Shown: one piece after another, positions 42,646-50,242 of the stretch | Layout of the letters: every line of letters starts with the position of its first letter | How positions within the stretch are numbered: the stretch's first letter is position 1 | Source: a virus | Virus record (IMG/VR): IMGVR_UViG_3300042673_001351 | Coordinates: 1 to 64,000 of that record | Reading direction: 5' to 3' (one strand) | Length of the DNA: 64,000 bases | Program-made: the position numbers and the translations under genes | Notes under the pieces: model-generated | Databases searched by the model: none | What the model saw: the letters and a program-made list of their open reading frames with translations, nothing else | What the model was told of the DNA's origin: nothing

Positions 42646-43632
42646 GTGGCAAATTTTGTTAACGACGTACAGTATAGCGATGATTTTTTATTTGAAATAT
42701 TAGAAACTGTAAACAATGATCCCGCTACAAGTGGACTTTATGATAAAAATCATATTGCATTGTTGCCATTTTATGAGTTAGAGCATGGAATGCGTTTAAA
42801 GGATAATACCCTTATAAAAAAAATCTCAACAGATAACAAAGTAAATAGTAAAAGTTTTTATTTTATGCATATTCCAAAAAATTCTGGGCTGTCTCTTCAA
42901 CAAGAATTAAAACAAAATTTTAAAGGACATCAAACTTTTATAAATCAAATATCATATATTAATGATGAAGATATGTTGAGATCTAAATTGATTTCTGGAC
43001 ATTTTGCATCATATCCTTTTTCTTTATACAAAAAAAATAATTTAAATTTATCTGGAATTACAATGCTTAGGGATCCAGTAGATAGGTGCATTAGTTATTT
43101 TATGCATACCTATAATATTTTTAATATTATGTTAAATAGAAAACCTGATTTCCCAACACAAAAAAGCTTTGATAGGTTTTTGTCTGAGCCCAGCAATTTA
43201 GATTTTATAACCAACTTTCAATGTAGAAGTATGACATCATCAATAAATTTTGAAGATTCTAACAAGTGGAGCACAGATTATTTATCTAATAAAATAAATA
43301 AATTTTCTTTATTCGCTAAAGGTAGTACAACTTCTCATTTTATTGAAAATAATAATAATGGTTCTTTGTGGAAAGAAAAATTAAATAATTTTGCTATAAT
43401 AGGAACTACAGAAAATAGAACTTTGTTTTTAGACAGACTTTCTAAAATTTTACAAAAATCAAATTATAATGGTAATTTTTTAAATATCAAAAAAAATAAA
43501 TCTTTATATAGCACGGGAGATATAAAAAAAATGTTAAGCCAAAATCAAATTAAACAGATTATAGATTTAAATAACTATGATTTTGAAATGTATGATTTTT
43601 TAATGACGAACAAAGGAGTCTGGGAATGTTAA
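42646..43632 (+). CDS. Sulfotransferase (carbohydrate sulfotransferase, Sulfotransfer_2-like)
   Basis: 328 aa, GTG start with GGAG 6 nt upstream. The PAPS-binding 5'-loop is HIPKNSGLSL (compare HIPKTGGTSL) and the 3'-phosphate motif is MLRDPVDRCISYFMH (R-D-P-x-x-R...S). These identify a PAPS-dependent sulfotransferase of the type that sulfates sugars. Very AT-rich. It overlaps the P450 start by 7 nt, so the two are coupled and perhaps act on one molecule: hydroxylation then sulfation. The acceptor is unknown. Confidence 0.85.
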   Translation: MANFVNDVQYSDDFLFEILETVNNDPATSGLYDKNHIALLPFYELEHGMRLKDNTLIKKISTDNKVNSKSFYFMHIPKNSGLSLQQELKQNFKGHQTFINQISYINDEDMLRSKLISGHFASYPFSLYKKNNLNLSGITMLRDPVDRCISYFMHTYNIFNIMLNRKPDFPTQKSFDRFLSEPSNLDFITNFQCRSMTSSINFEDSNKWSTDYLSNKINKFSLFAKGSTTSHFIENNNNGSLWKEKLNNFAIIGTTENRTLFLDRLSKILQKSNYNGNFLNIKKNKSLYSTGDIKKMLSQNQIKQIIDLNNYDFEMYDFLMTNKGVWEC

Positions 43633-45056
43633 AAAAAAATTTATACCCATTTTTTAGATTAAGCGCTAGATGGGTCGACCCTAGACATATTCCTATTACA
43701 AAAAGAGATGTTAAATCAAAAAATTTAGAAAATAAAATTCCAAAATTATATTTTCCATTAAATAGACATTATGGATTTTTTTTAAATACAGCAAAAGTAT
43801 ATGTAAAAGATATGTTGCGTTATGGAAAATCTTATTCTACCTACAGGGGAAGATATTTAGTAATTTATATTTTTTCTCCACAGGGGGCTTGGGAAATTTT
43901 AGCTGCTAAGCAAAAATCTTTTATTAAAGGTCCTTTGTGGGGCAGGGCACGTAGACTTCTTGGCAATGGATTGCTGGTTAGTGAGAATCCAGATCATTTT
44001 GTTTTTAGAAGAATGACAATGTCTAGCTTTGATCATAAAAAATTATTAAGCATGTCTAATATAATGTTTAACATAACTAAAAGTAAAATTGATGAATTAA
44101 AAAATAACAAAAAAGAAATTGAAATTCGTTCTGAGATAAACTCTTTGGCTTTAGATATTGTTAGTAGGTGCGTCTTTGGAGTTGATGTTCAGCATAACTC
44201 TGAGTTAATAAAAGACGAGTTAACTGTGTCGGTAAATGCTATGGATCGAACACAGAATCCATCCTTAACAAGGTTTGAAAATATGAATATCCCTTACTTT
44301 AAAAACTTTGTAAACTCAACTGTATTTATGTATGAATTTGTAGAAAAAGTGTATGAAGATAAAATCAAAAGCAATTTAGATGGAGACGACCTGCTATCTA
44401 TATATATAAACAGCACAGATGAAGATGGTAATAAAATGTCTAAGCATCAAATTTTAGATGAAATGCTTACTGTAATCCTTGCTGGATTTGAATCTACATC
44501 AAACACTCTGGTATGGGCTTTGGCTTATCTAAACAGGCATCCAGAAGAATATAATAAATTAATTGAAGAATCTAAGAGTATTTTTAACTCTGGTCTATCC
44601 GAAGAAGAGGTGCTACAAAAAATTATTAGCGCCCCCGTTTGTTCTAGTATTTTAAAAGAAACATTAAGACTTTGCCCTCCTATTTGGAATTTGCCTAGAA
44701 TGGCAAAAGAGGATGTTGAGGTAGATGGAAACTTTATTCCAAAGGGTTCGTTTGTAATTGTAAACCCATATGTTACTCATAGAATACCAGAAATATACCC
44801 AAACCCTGAAAAGTTTATACCTTCTAGGTGGGATGGGGATTTTGAAAAAAACTTGCCTTTAGGTGCATATTTCCCGTTTAGTGAAGGTAATAGAAAATGC
44901 ATTGGGGACCAATTTGCAATGATAGAAATGAAAATAATTCTTTTGGCAATGTCTAACTCATTTAAAATAAAAACTTATGGGAAATTCCCCAGAGGTATAG
45001 ATAGGGTGACTTATCGTGTTGCAAAACCATTAAGGGCTAAAATAAAAAATCATTGA
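43626..45056 (+). CDS. Cytochrome P450 monooxygenase
   Basis: 476 aa. I-helix oxygen-activation motif AGFEST (286-291), K-helix ETLR (345-348), PEKFIPSRW, and heme-binding FSEGNRKCIG with axial Cys425. All defining P450 residues are present. No N-terminal membrane anchor, so probably soluble or peripheral; sequence style is that of bacterial fatty-acid/terpene-type P450s (CYP4/CYP110/CYP102-like). No ferredoxin or reductase gene nearby, so host redox partners are needed. AAGGAG Shine-Dalgarno. P450 genes are rare in phages. Confidence 0.95.
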   Translation: MLKKNLYPFFRLSARWVDPRHIPITKRDVKSKNLENKIPKLYFPLNRHYGFFLNTAKVYVKDMLRYGKSYSTYRGRYLVIYIFSPQGAWEILAAKQKSFIKGPLWGRARRLLGNGLLVSENPDHFVFRRMTMSSFDHKKLLSMSNIMFNITKSKIDELKNNKKEIEIRSEINSLALDIVSRCVFGVDVQHNSELIKDELTVSVNAMDRTQNPSLTRFENMNIPYFKNFVNSTVFMYEFVEKVYEDKIKSNLDGDDLLSIYINSTDEDGNKMSKHQILDEMLTVILAGFESTSNTLVWALAYLNRHPEEYNKLIEESKSIFNSGLSEEEVLQKIISAPVCSSILKETLRLCPPIWNLPRMAKEDVEVDGNFIPKGSFVIVNPYVTHRIPEIYPNPEKFIPSRWDGDFEKNLPLGAYFPFSEGNRKCIGDQFAMIEMKIILLAMSNSFKIKTYGKFPRGIDRVTYRVAKPLRAKIKNH

Positions 45057-45129
45057 CTTTGGAAAATAATAATTATACAATTGTTTTGTAAGTCGAGCTT
45101 AGGCTCCTTACTTAGCTACAATAAGTAGC

Positions 45130-45163
45130 AAAACCCAATCGGATCCGCCTCTGATTGGGTTTT
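45130..45163 (+). terminator. Intrinsic terminator after P450
   Basis: 11-bp stem AAAACCCAATC/GATTGGGTTTT, 12-nt loop, then CTATTT. Symmetrical A and T tracts allow it to work in both directions. Confidence 0.85.
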
Positions 45164-45178
45164 CTATTTAAATAGGTG

Positions 45179-45184
45179 TATAAT
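45179..45184 (+). promoter_or_regulatory. -10 box TATAAT of leaderless gene
   Basis: TATAAT, then 6 nt, then the ATG at 45191. No Shine-Dalgarno between. A weak TTGGGT -35 lies 18 nt upstream, inside the terminator arm. Confidence 0.5.
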
Positions 45185-45190
45185 TAATTC

Positions 45191-45355
45191 ATGAGTCCAA
45201 GATACTTTGCTAAATTTAGTAACAACCCTGGTGCTGAAAGCAATTGGTATCATTTTGCTGGCGAACATTTTCAGCCAGGCGACCCTGAATATAAAATGTA
45301 TTTAAAATATAAAATATTCAAATATAGATTAAGAAAACTATTTCGACTTAAATAA
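45191..45355 (+). CDS. Small basic protein, leaderless
   Basis: 54 aa (MSPRYFAKFSNN...). N-terminal half polar with WYHFAGEHFQPGDPEY; C-terminal half strongly basic (KYKIFKYRLRKLFRLK). Preceded by TATAAT-N6-ATG. Function unknown; a nucleic-acid- or membrane-binding tail is possible. Confidence 0.55.
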   Translation: MSPRYFAKFSNNPGAESNWYHFAGEHFQPGDPEYKMYLKYKIFKYRLRKLFRLK

Positions 45356-45567
45356 GTGCAATTGCAAAAATTGAAGTGCTCGGCGGCGGTAGAGAAGAAC
45401 ATATAATTTTACCCATATAGCCAATGTAAGAGATATACCTCTAAATTGCTCTATAGGGCTTCTGAGAAGGTTTTAGCTATATACCCATACCCATACATGC
45501 ATAGGGCCTTAAAATGGCTTTAAATCAATTTCTGGAATATATCCTATTATTCTAGTTGACTAAGATA
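45356..45567. other. Intergenic region without recognised gene
   Basis: 212 nt between the leaderless gene and the HNH gene. AT-rich, with CCATACCCATACAT-like short repeats and a TTTCTGGAATAT element similar to the CCTGRAAT elements of the right arm. No ORF above 20 codons with a plausible start. Confidence 0.5.
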
Positions 45568-45849
45568 TTATATAGACTTATTAATTTTTCTCTGGTGAGT
45601 TCTGACCCTATGACAATTAGAACATACTATCTCACATTTAGCTATTTCTAGATCTATTCTTTTCTTAGATAGGGTCACAATGAGTTCTGATACGTTTGCT
45701 TGCTTCCGCCCACGCACATGATCAAAATCCATTACGTAATAGGGAAAACTTTCTTTACAATCCATACATGGAGTATTAGATTTTAGGTCCTGAATATATC
45801 TGGCTAGATAAGCTTTTTGTTTAGCTATGCTAGTCTTTTCAGACTTCAT
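45568..45849 (-). CDS. HNH nuclease-like protein
   Basis: 93 aa. CMDCKESFP...DFDHVRGRK...CEIVCSNCHRVRTHQR: two CxxC pairs for structural zinc and the D-H / N-x-x-H-R core of HNH endonucleases. Short stand-alone form without an extra DNA-binding domain. Its -10 box is 6 nt before the ATG. Could be a homing-type or packaging-type nuclease; its isolated place in the accessory island favours a mobile or accessory role. Confidence 0.85.
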   Translation of the reverse strand: MKSEKTSIAKQKAYLARYIQDLKSNTPCMDCKESFPYYVMDFDHVRGRKQANVSELIVTLSKKRIDLEIAKCEIVCSNCHRVRTHQRKINKSI

Positions 45850-45855
45850 AGTCTT

Positions 45856-45861
45856 ATTATA
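45856..45861 (-). promoter_or_regulatory. -10 box TATAAT of HNH gene (leaderless)
   Basis: Minus strand TATAAT, six bases, then ATG at 45849. No Shine-Dalgarno can fit in the gap. Confidence 0.55.
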
Positions 45862-46039
45862 TATTATGTTCTTTTAATGTATATCTGGGTATTTAGATTT
45901 TTTAGCAAACCCCCCCTCCCCCCTAAGTTTAAAAAATCTTCTTAGAAAGACAGGGAGGGCGATTACATCTGGTATATCTGAGTTCCTTAGTGTAACCCCC
46001 CAAAACCTTGCCTAGTATAACATTATAAAAATTTTTCTG

Positions 46040-46729
46040 TCAAATCTGGATCCCTAAGTCTTTTTGCCTATTTTTAATAATTTTAATAAGCGCCTCATAT
46101 TTGTCATTTACAATAGATAAATCAACCGCCTTTTCAAATTCACTTAATATAATATTATAATTTTTTTCTGTTTTAGAGCTTGGCAAAAATAATTCAACTT
46201 TATCCATCCTGTAATTGAATACAATGTTTCTAGATGGAATTTGATTTAAAAAATTAAAATTTTCTACTAGACCCAAAGAATATATTTTATTTATGCTTTC
46301 AAAGACTTTTTTTGGATTATTTTCTAGTTGATCAAAAGTATATGTTGTTCTATTATCTATATCTAGCATTAGTGAATCAAGAAACATATTGTATTCATTA
46401 GTTTGTCCAATAAAACCTCTTAAAATAGCATCGCTATCTTCGCCCCTTAATGGGGACATTACTATGTTAGAAACAATACAGTCTTTTGGGTTTCTTAAAA
46501 CAGTAACTGGATTAGGCTGGTTAATATTTTTTTCAACGTTCCAATTTTTTTTAACAACCAAAAAATTGTTTATTGTTAAATTTTGCCTTAAATAAGTAGT
46601 TCCAGACCTAGGAAAATTTTTTATGCAAACTAAGGGTTTCGGCCAAAACCCATTTTCCATAAAGTCTACATCATCGTATAAACTTAACTTAGACTTTATC
46701 TCTTCTACTTGGCTATTTTTTCCCATCAT
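46040..46729 (-). CDS. Sulfotransferase (second, P-loop YPRSGTT type)
   Basis: 229 aa. PAPS 5'-loop KNFPRSGTTYL near residue 38 and 3'-phosphate motif VLRNPKDCIVSN near residue 77, the pattern of cytosolic/Sulfotransfer_1 and _3 enzymes. It is a different subgroup from the 42.6-kb sulfotransferase, so not a simple duplicate. The start overlaps the methyltransferase stop by 4 nt (ATGA). Probably sulfates a small molecule or glycan. Very AT-rich. Confidence 0.8.
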   Translation of the reverse strand: MMGKNSQVEEIKSKLSLYDDVDFMENGFWPKPLVCIKNFPRSGTTYLRQNLTINNFLVVKKNWNVEKNINQPNPVTVLRNPKDCIVSNIVMSPLRGEDSDAILRGFIGQTNEYNMFLDSLMLDIDNRTTYTFDQLENNPKKVFESINKIYSLGLVENFNFLNQIPSRNIVFNYRMDKVELFLPSSKTEKNYNIILSEFEKAVDLSIVNDKYEALIKIIKNRQKDLGIQI

Positions 46730-47340
46730 ATCATTTTTATATAAATGTCTGAATGCATGACTTCACCAATGACAAATGCGCTGATAGCCCATTGAGGATT
46801 TTCTGATAAAAATTCATTCACAGCAGCAACGACCCCAGTATATTCATTAGTAAAATGATCATATACTATATAATCATTAAATCCTATAACTCCACCTTTA
46901 TTTAAATGAGCTACGGCAAAACTTAAACAATATTTTACAAAATCAAAATCATGGTTTGCGTCTATGTAAATATAATCATATTTTTTTTTGCTTGCAATTA
47001 AATTACTTTCTTTTATGTGAATTGTTTTTTGAATAATTTCAATATTTTTATTATTTTTATATTTATCTTTAATATAAGAATAATGCGTTTTTCTTGTAAA
47101 TCTTTCCGAGTCTGGGTTGTCATAGTCGTCTGACATGAAATGATCAACTAGTGTGATTTTTTTGGGAAAAAGTGTTTTTATAACCATGTCAGTATATCTC
47201 CCCGCCAATACGCCAATTTCTAAATAGGAATCTATTGGATTTTGATCTTTAAGATAGTCTATTTTGTCTGCATATATTTTTGCATTTTTTAGCATGTTGT
47301 TAGACAAAGGCACAAATTCTATATATTCTTTATTAGACAT
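46726..47340 (-). CDS. Class I SAM-dependent methyltransferase (Methyltransf_24-like)
   Basis: 204 aa. SAM-binding motif I YLEIGVLAGRYTD near residue 42, post-I acidic LVDHF, and YDYIYIDANHDFDFV ... LNKGGVIGFNDY near 115-145, which is the Methyltransf_24 arrangement. These enzymes often O-methylate sugars. Leaderless: -10 TATAAT ends 6 nt before ATG. Divergent from the 2OG hydroxylase gene with only 35 nt between start codons. Confidence 0.85.
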   Translation of the reverse strand: MSNKEYIEFVPLSNNMLKNAKIYADKIDYLKDQNPIDSYLEIGVLAGRYTDMVIKTLFPKKITLVDHFMSDDYDNPDSERFTRKTHYSYIKDKYKNNKNIEIIQKTIHIKESNLIASKKKYDYIYIDANHDFDFVKYCLSFAVAHLNKGGVIGFNDYIVYDHFTNEYTGVVAAVNEFLSENPQWAISAFVIGEVMHSDIYIKMI

Positions 47341-47346
47341 TATTAC

Positions 47347-47369
47347 ATTATATCAAATAATGATACAAT
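47347..47369. promoter_or_regulatory. Interleaved divergent leaderless promoters
   Basis: Minus -10 TATAAT at 47352-47347 (6 nt to ATG 47340) and plus -10 TACAAT at 47364-47369 (6 nt to ATG 47376). The two cores are 11 nt apart, so polymerase binding at one should exclude the other. Confidence 0.55.
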
Positions 47370-47375
47370 ATAACA

Positions 47376-48041
47376 ATGCACCCACTAACACCAAAAGACT
47401 ATATGCCCAGAAAAGATCTGTTAAAAATAGATAATATAACAGAAATTATAGGAACTGGGACTGATAATATTAAAATAATAGAAAATTTTTTATCCGAAAA
47501 AGAAATTTCTACTGCATTAACCTTTTTAAAAAAACACCCAGTTAATGAAAATGCTACCCACTCGTATTCTTTGCAGCAGATACAGGGACACTCATCATCA
47601 TTAGATGAATTATTTTTTGGAGAAATGATGGGAAGAAAAATGGTCGAGTTAGGACAAAACCTTTATGGGCAACCATTAATAAAAGATAGACCGTTTTTAT
47701 ATGTAACACATCCAACTGGAACATACATCGATCCACATACAGATATACTAGACGTAGACGATCCAGATTACGATACCCCCAGTTTTGATGAACAGGTAAA
47801 AGAATTTCCCTATTTATGGAGCGGACACCTATCAATACTTGGCTATCTTAATGACGATTTTGAAGGCGGAGAACTTTATTTTCCAGAACTAGATTATGGT
47901 TTTAAGCCAAAAAGGGGTTCAGTTGTGCTATTCCCTGGAAACTTACATTACGTACACGGCGTAGCTCCAATAACAAGTGGAGTTAGATATACAATATCTC
48001 AGTGGTGTATATTTAAAAACTTTATATCTAAACCATCCTAA
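47376..48041 (+). CDS. 2-oxoglutarate/Fe(II) dioxygenase, prolyl 4-hydroxylase-like
   Basis: 221 aa. HTD (H121, D123), LSILGYLNDDFEGGELYFP, SVVLFPGN, H194 in VHGV and R204 in SGVRYT. Third HxD-type hydroxylase of this phage, and separated from the 20-21.6 kb pair by 26 kb. A longer N-terminal region (1-95) with ENFLSEKEISTALTFL, the usual helical cap. All ligands are present. Convergent with the desaturase gene. Confidence 0.9.
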   Translation: MHPLTPKDYMPRKDLLKIDNITEIIGTGTDNIKIIENFLSEKEISTALTFLKKHPVNENATHSYSLQQIQGHSSSLDELFFGEMMGRKMVELGQNLYGQPLIKDRPFLYVTHPTGTYIDPHTDILDVDDPDYDTPSFDEQVKEFPYLWSGHLSILGYLNDDFEGGELYFPELDYGFKPKRGSVVLFPGNLHYVHGVAPITSGVRYTISQWCIFKNFISKPS

Positions 48042-48048
48042 ATAAGTG

Positions 48049-48996
48049 CTAAAAAAGTGCGGCGGAAGTAGAAGACATGTTTGAATCATGTTCTTGCTTA
48101 ATCTGTATAAATCTATTTGCAGATTTCCTTGTTTGATTTAAAAAGGCATATAAAGCATTTCTATAGTGATCCCCAGTGCCAGATAAAATTAAATTTTCAA
48201 CATCCCAATATTTTAGTACTGGGTATATAACTTCATCTAAATGAATACTGGGGTCATATATTCCCGCAAAAGCTAAAGCGTTACCCATTTCTCTATATCC
48301 TGGAATTTGATGCTGAGGGTAGTCAAATCCTGTAATAACATTGGATATGGCTTCCATGCCAACATCTGGATTTATTTCAAGTGCAGCTTTTACAAGATTT
48401 CTATATACCATAAAGTGCAAGTTTTCATCCATTGCAATTCTTGCCATTAAGGCTTCACCAATAGGCTCATTAGTAATTTTTGCGGTATGTTTATGAATAA
48501 CCCTGGTTCCAAGTTCCTGAATAGTGGTGTATACAATAGTGTGTATCATATCATTTTTATAAGATGGGATTTTAAACCTTTTCCTCATGTGCTCTAGTCT
48601 TAAATTTTCTAATTTCTTTGGGTCCAGAACACGAGTCGTAACTATATAATCTCTTAGTGCAATTGAGTGACGATTTTCGTCGGCAGACCACAGATCAACC
48701 CATGTTCTCCAAGGCCCATCTTTATCAAATGCATAAGTAAGCTCAGTATGATATGCAGGCAAATTATCTTCTCCCAATAAAGACATCAATAGAGAGTCTT
48801 GTACAACTTTACTTAATTTTGACTGAGATTCGTCAAAATCTTTCCCACCCATTCTGGAGAAATTGCTTCCGAGATCCCAAGGAATATACTCATGTGGATA
48901 CCACATTTTAGAAACAGAGTTATGCCTATTCATTTCATTTTCAACAACTGGTTCTAGTTGCCTTGTAATATCAAGAATTAATTTAGCACTATTCAT
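48049..48996 (-). CDS. Acyl-ACP desaturase (DesA/FA_desaturase_2 family)
   Basis: 315 aa. Soluble di-iron desaturase ligands in order: LLGEDNLPAYHTE (Glu), WSADENRHS (E-x-x-H), TIQELGTRVIH (Glu) and AMDENLHF (E-x-x-H), close to the EENRHG and DEKRHE motifs of stearoyl-ACP desaturases and mycobacterial DesA proteins. It would introduce a cis double bond into acyl-ACP, altering host membrane lipids, using ferredoxin from the host. Typical family length. Overlaps the upstream gene by 8 nt, forming a two-gene leaderless operon. Confidence 0.92.
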   Translation of the reverse strand: MNSAKLILDITRQLEPVVENEMNRHNSVSKMWYPHEYIPWDLGSNFSRMGGKDFDESQSKLSKVVQDSLLMSLLGEDNLPAYHTELTYAFDKDGPWRTWVDLWSADENRHSIALRDYIVTTRVLDPKKLENLRLEHMRKRFKIPSYKNDMIHTIVYTTIQELGTRVIHKHTAKITNEPIGEALMARIAMDENLHFMVYRNLVKAALEINPDVGMEAISNVITGFDYPQHQIPGYREMGNALAFAGIYDPSIHLDEVIYPVLKYWDVENLILSGTGDHYRNALYAFLNQTRKSANRFIQIKQEHDSNMSSTSAALF

Positions 48997-49531
48997 TAAT
49001 TTCAGTCACCTTAAAATTATCCCAAACAACAAATGAAGTTAGAGGTCTTACCTTTTTGTCTTTACTAGGCTGATGATGGTTCCAATAAGAAATTTCTTGT
49101 TTATTGGCAGTTTCTATGGCTTCCTCTTCACTGTTTGCCATAACATCTATTTCAAAATATTCTTCTACCTTATGAAAGACTTTATACGCCTTGCTACCTT
49201 TTCCAAATTTTTTATTAGGCTCCACTAAAAATGTATATTCCCAAAATTCTCCATTTAAAACCTTAAATCTAACGCCCCGTTTAAAAATTATAGACGCACC
49301 AGCGCATAAGTCATGAACTGGACCATACTCCTCTGGGAAATCCACCGTAAAAAAATTTTTTCTGGCAACCAAAGCTTTTACGTAAAAAGGATCTTTACTA
49401 TCACTCCCATACATAAACTTACTTAATACAGTTTGATGTATTTTTTTTTCAATATCTAAATAATTTTCCAAGTTTAATGCGCCAAATGTATTAATATTTG
49501 TTACTATAACTGAGGGCTTTTTATCATCCAT
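48989..49531 (-). CDS. Partner gene of desaturase, function unknown
   Basis: 180 aa. Aromatic and charged; contains VDFPEEYGPVHDLCAGASIIFKRG and EYFEIDVMANSEEEAIETANKQ. No catalytic signature recognised. It is upstream of and overlaps the desaturase, with a -10 (TATACT, 49543-49538) six nt before the ATG. It may regulate or assist the desaturase. Not a ferredoxin: only one cysteine. Confidence 0.55.
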   Translation of the reverse strand: MDDKKPSVIVTNINTFGALNLENYLDIEKKIHQTVLSKFMYGSDSKDPFYVKALVARKNFFTVDFPEEYGPVHDLCAGASIIFKRGVRFKVLNGEFWEYTFLVEPNKKFGKGSKAYKVFHKVEEYFEIDVMANSEEEAIETANKQEISYWNHHQPSKDKKVRPLTSFVVWDNFKVTEINE

Positions 49532-49854
49532 TAATAAAGTATATCATTATATAATCCTAGTCGACTAATATATTCATATTTACCAAAATGTTAATAATAT
49601 TTTATTATGTATGATACACACATTTAAAATGTCCGATTTGTCCAGATAGAGCGACCATATGTGAGGAGTATCACACGATTATTGAAAATATCTTCATGAT
49701 TTTTGCGACACGCCGAGCCATAACCCCTAAAATGTCAGTCCCCCATGTTAGGATTATAGTATAACAAAATAAAGAATTAGAGCGTGAGCCTAGCAAATAA
49801 TCCCGAAAGGGTGAGCCTAGCAAATAACCGCTCAACCTAACGAAAGGAAATAAA
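49532..49854 (+). other. Intergenic region at start of small-gene right arm
   Basis: 323 nt. Contains the leaderless promoter of 49531, a PafBC-like promoter (49732-49754), a TTTTGCGACACGCC element, and a perfect 17-nt direct repeat GTGAGCCTAGCAAATAA at 49784-49800 and 49811-49827 spaced 27 nt. The repeat makes an 18-codon frame (GTG at 49784 to TAA 49838-49840) just before the AACGAAAGG leader of the next gene; it may be a leader peptide. Confidence 0.55.
49732..49754 (+). promoter_or_regulatory. PafBC-type promoter 1 (ATGTCAGTC-N8-TAGGAT)
   Basis: Matches TTGTCRGTG-N8-TANNNT at 7 of 9 upstream positions with exact spacing. First promoter of the right arm, ahead of the 34-aa gene at 49855. 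Confidence 0.6.
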
Positions 49855-49959
49855 ATGAACGATTACCTAGATTACCTAGATGATATCTACGAGGAATTAG
49901 TAGATGAGTTTGGACATGAGGCAGAAGCCGAGTGTGTCCATAATCACACCGCTAAATAA
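49855..49959 (+). CDS. 34-aa acidic protein
   Basis: MNDYLDYLDD..., strongly acidic, with EAECVHNHTAK at the end. AACGAAAGGAAA Shine-Dalgarno leader 5 nt upstream. Unknown; a DNA-mimic-like acidity is notable. Confidence 0.5.
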   Translation: MNDYLDYLDDIYEELVDEFGHEAEAECVHNHTAK

Positions 49960-49976
49960 AGCGTGTCGTGTTGATA

Positions 49977-49999
49977 ATGTCAGTCAGTAATGATAGTCT
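49977..49999 (+). promoter_or_regulatory. PafBC-type promoter 2 (ATGTCAGTC-N8-TAGTCT)
   Basis: Exact N8 spacing. GCGTGTCG lies 16 nt upstream (start to start). Drives the run of coupled genes from 50037 to 50922. Confidence 0.6.
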
Positions 50000-50036
50000 T
50001 ACCTTAATGAACAACCTAACGAAAGAAGGACAGAAA

Positions 50037-50129
50037 ATGGATAAACTAAACGAGGCACTAGAAGCCTTACAACAAGCAAACAAAGTGTTTGCTGAAATGT
50101 TCGACATAGACGAGAGCGAGGCTAACTAA
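50037..50129 (+). CDS. 30-aa helical protein
   Basis: MDKLNEALEALQQANKVFAEMF..., one amphipathic acidic helix. Led by AACGAAAGAAGGA. Stop overlaps the next ATG (TAATG). Confidence 0.5.
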   Translation: MDKLNEALEALQQANKVFAEMFDIDESEAN

Positions 50130-50242
50130 TGTTATTTTTTGATTGGGTAGAGGATTATCCTCACATTGTTTTGCCTATCGTGTTAGGCACGATAACTATA
50201 ATTGCTATTGTCGGTGCTATTGTTAGTGGAGGTAATAACTAA
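50129..50242 (+). CDS. 37-aa single-pass membrane protein
   Basis: MLFFDWVEDYP then a hydrophobic segment (HIVLPIVLGTITIIAIVGAIV). Start and stop both overlap neighbours (TAATG), so it is translated by reinitiation. Confidence 0.55.
   Translation: MLFFDWVEDYPHIVLPIVLGTITIIAIVGAIVSGGNN

Noticed and set aside
45890-45990. C-tract region (CCCCCCCTCCCCCC) before the second sulfotransferase
   Set aside because: Could be a phase-variable tract, but it is intergenic downstream of the sulfotransferase stop and upstream of the leaderless HNH promoter with no frame across it; no function supported.
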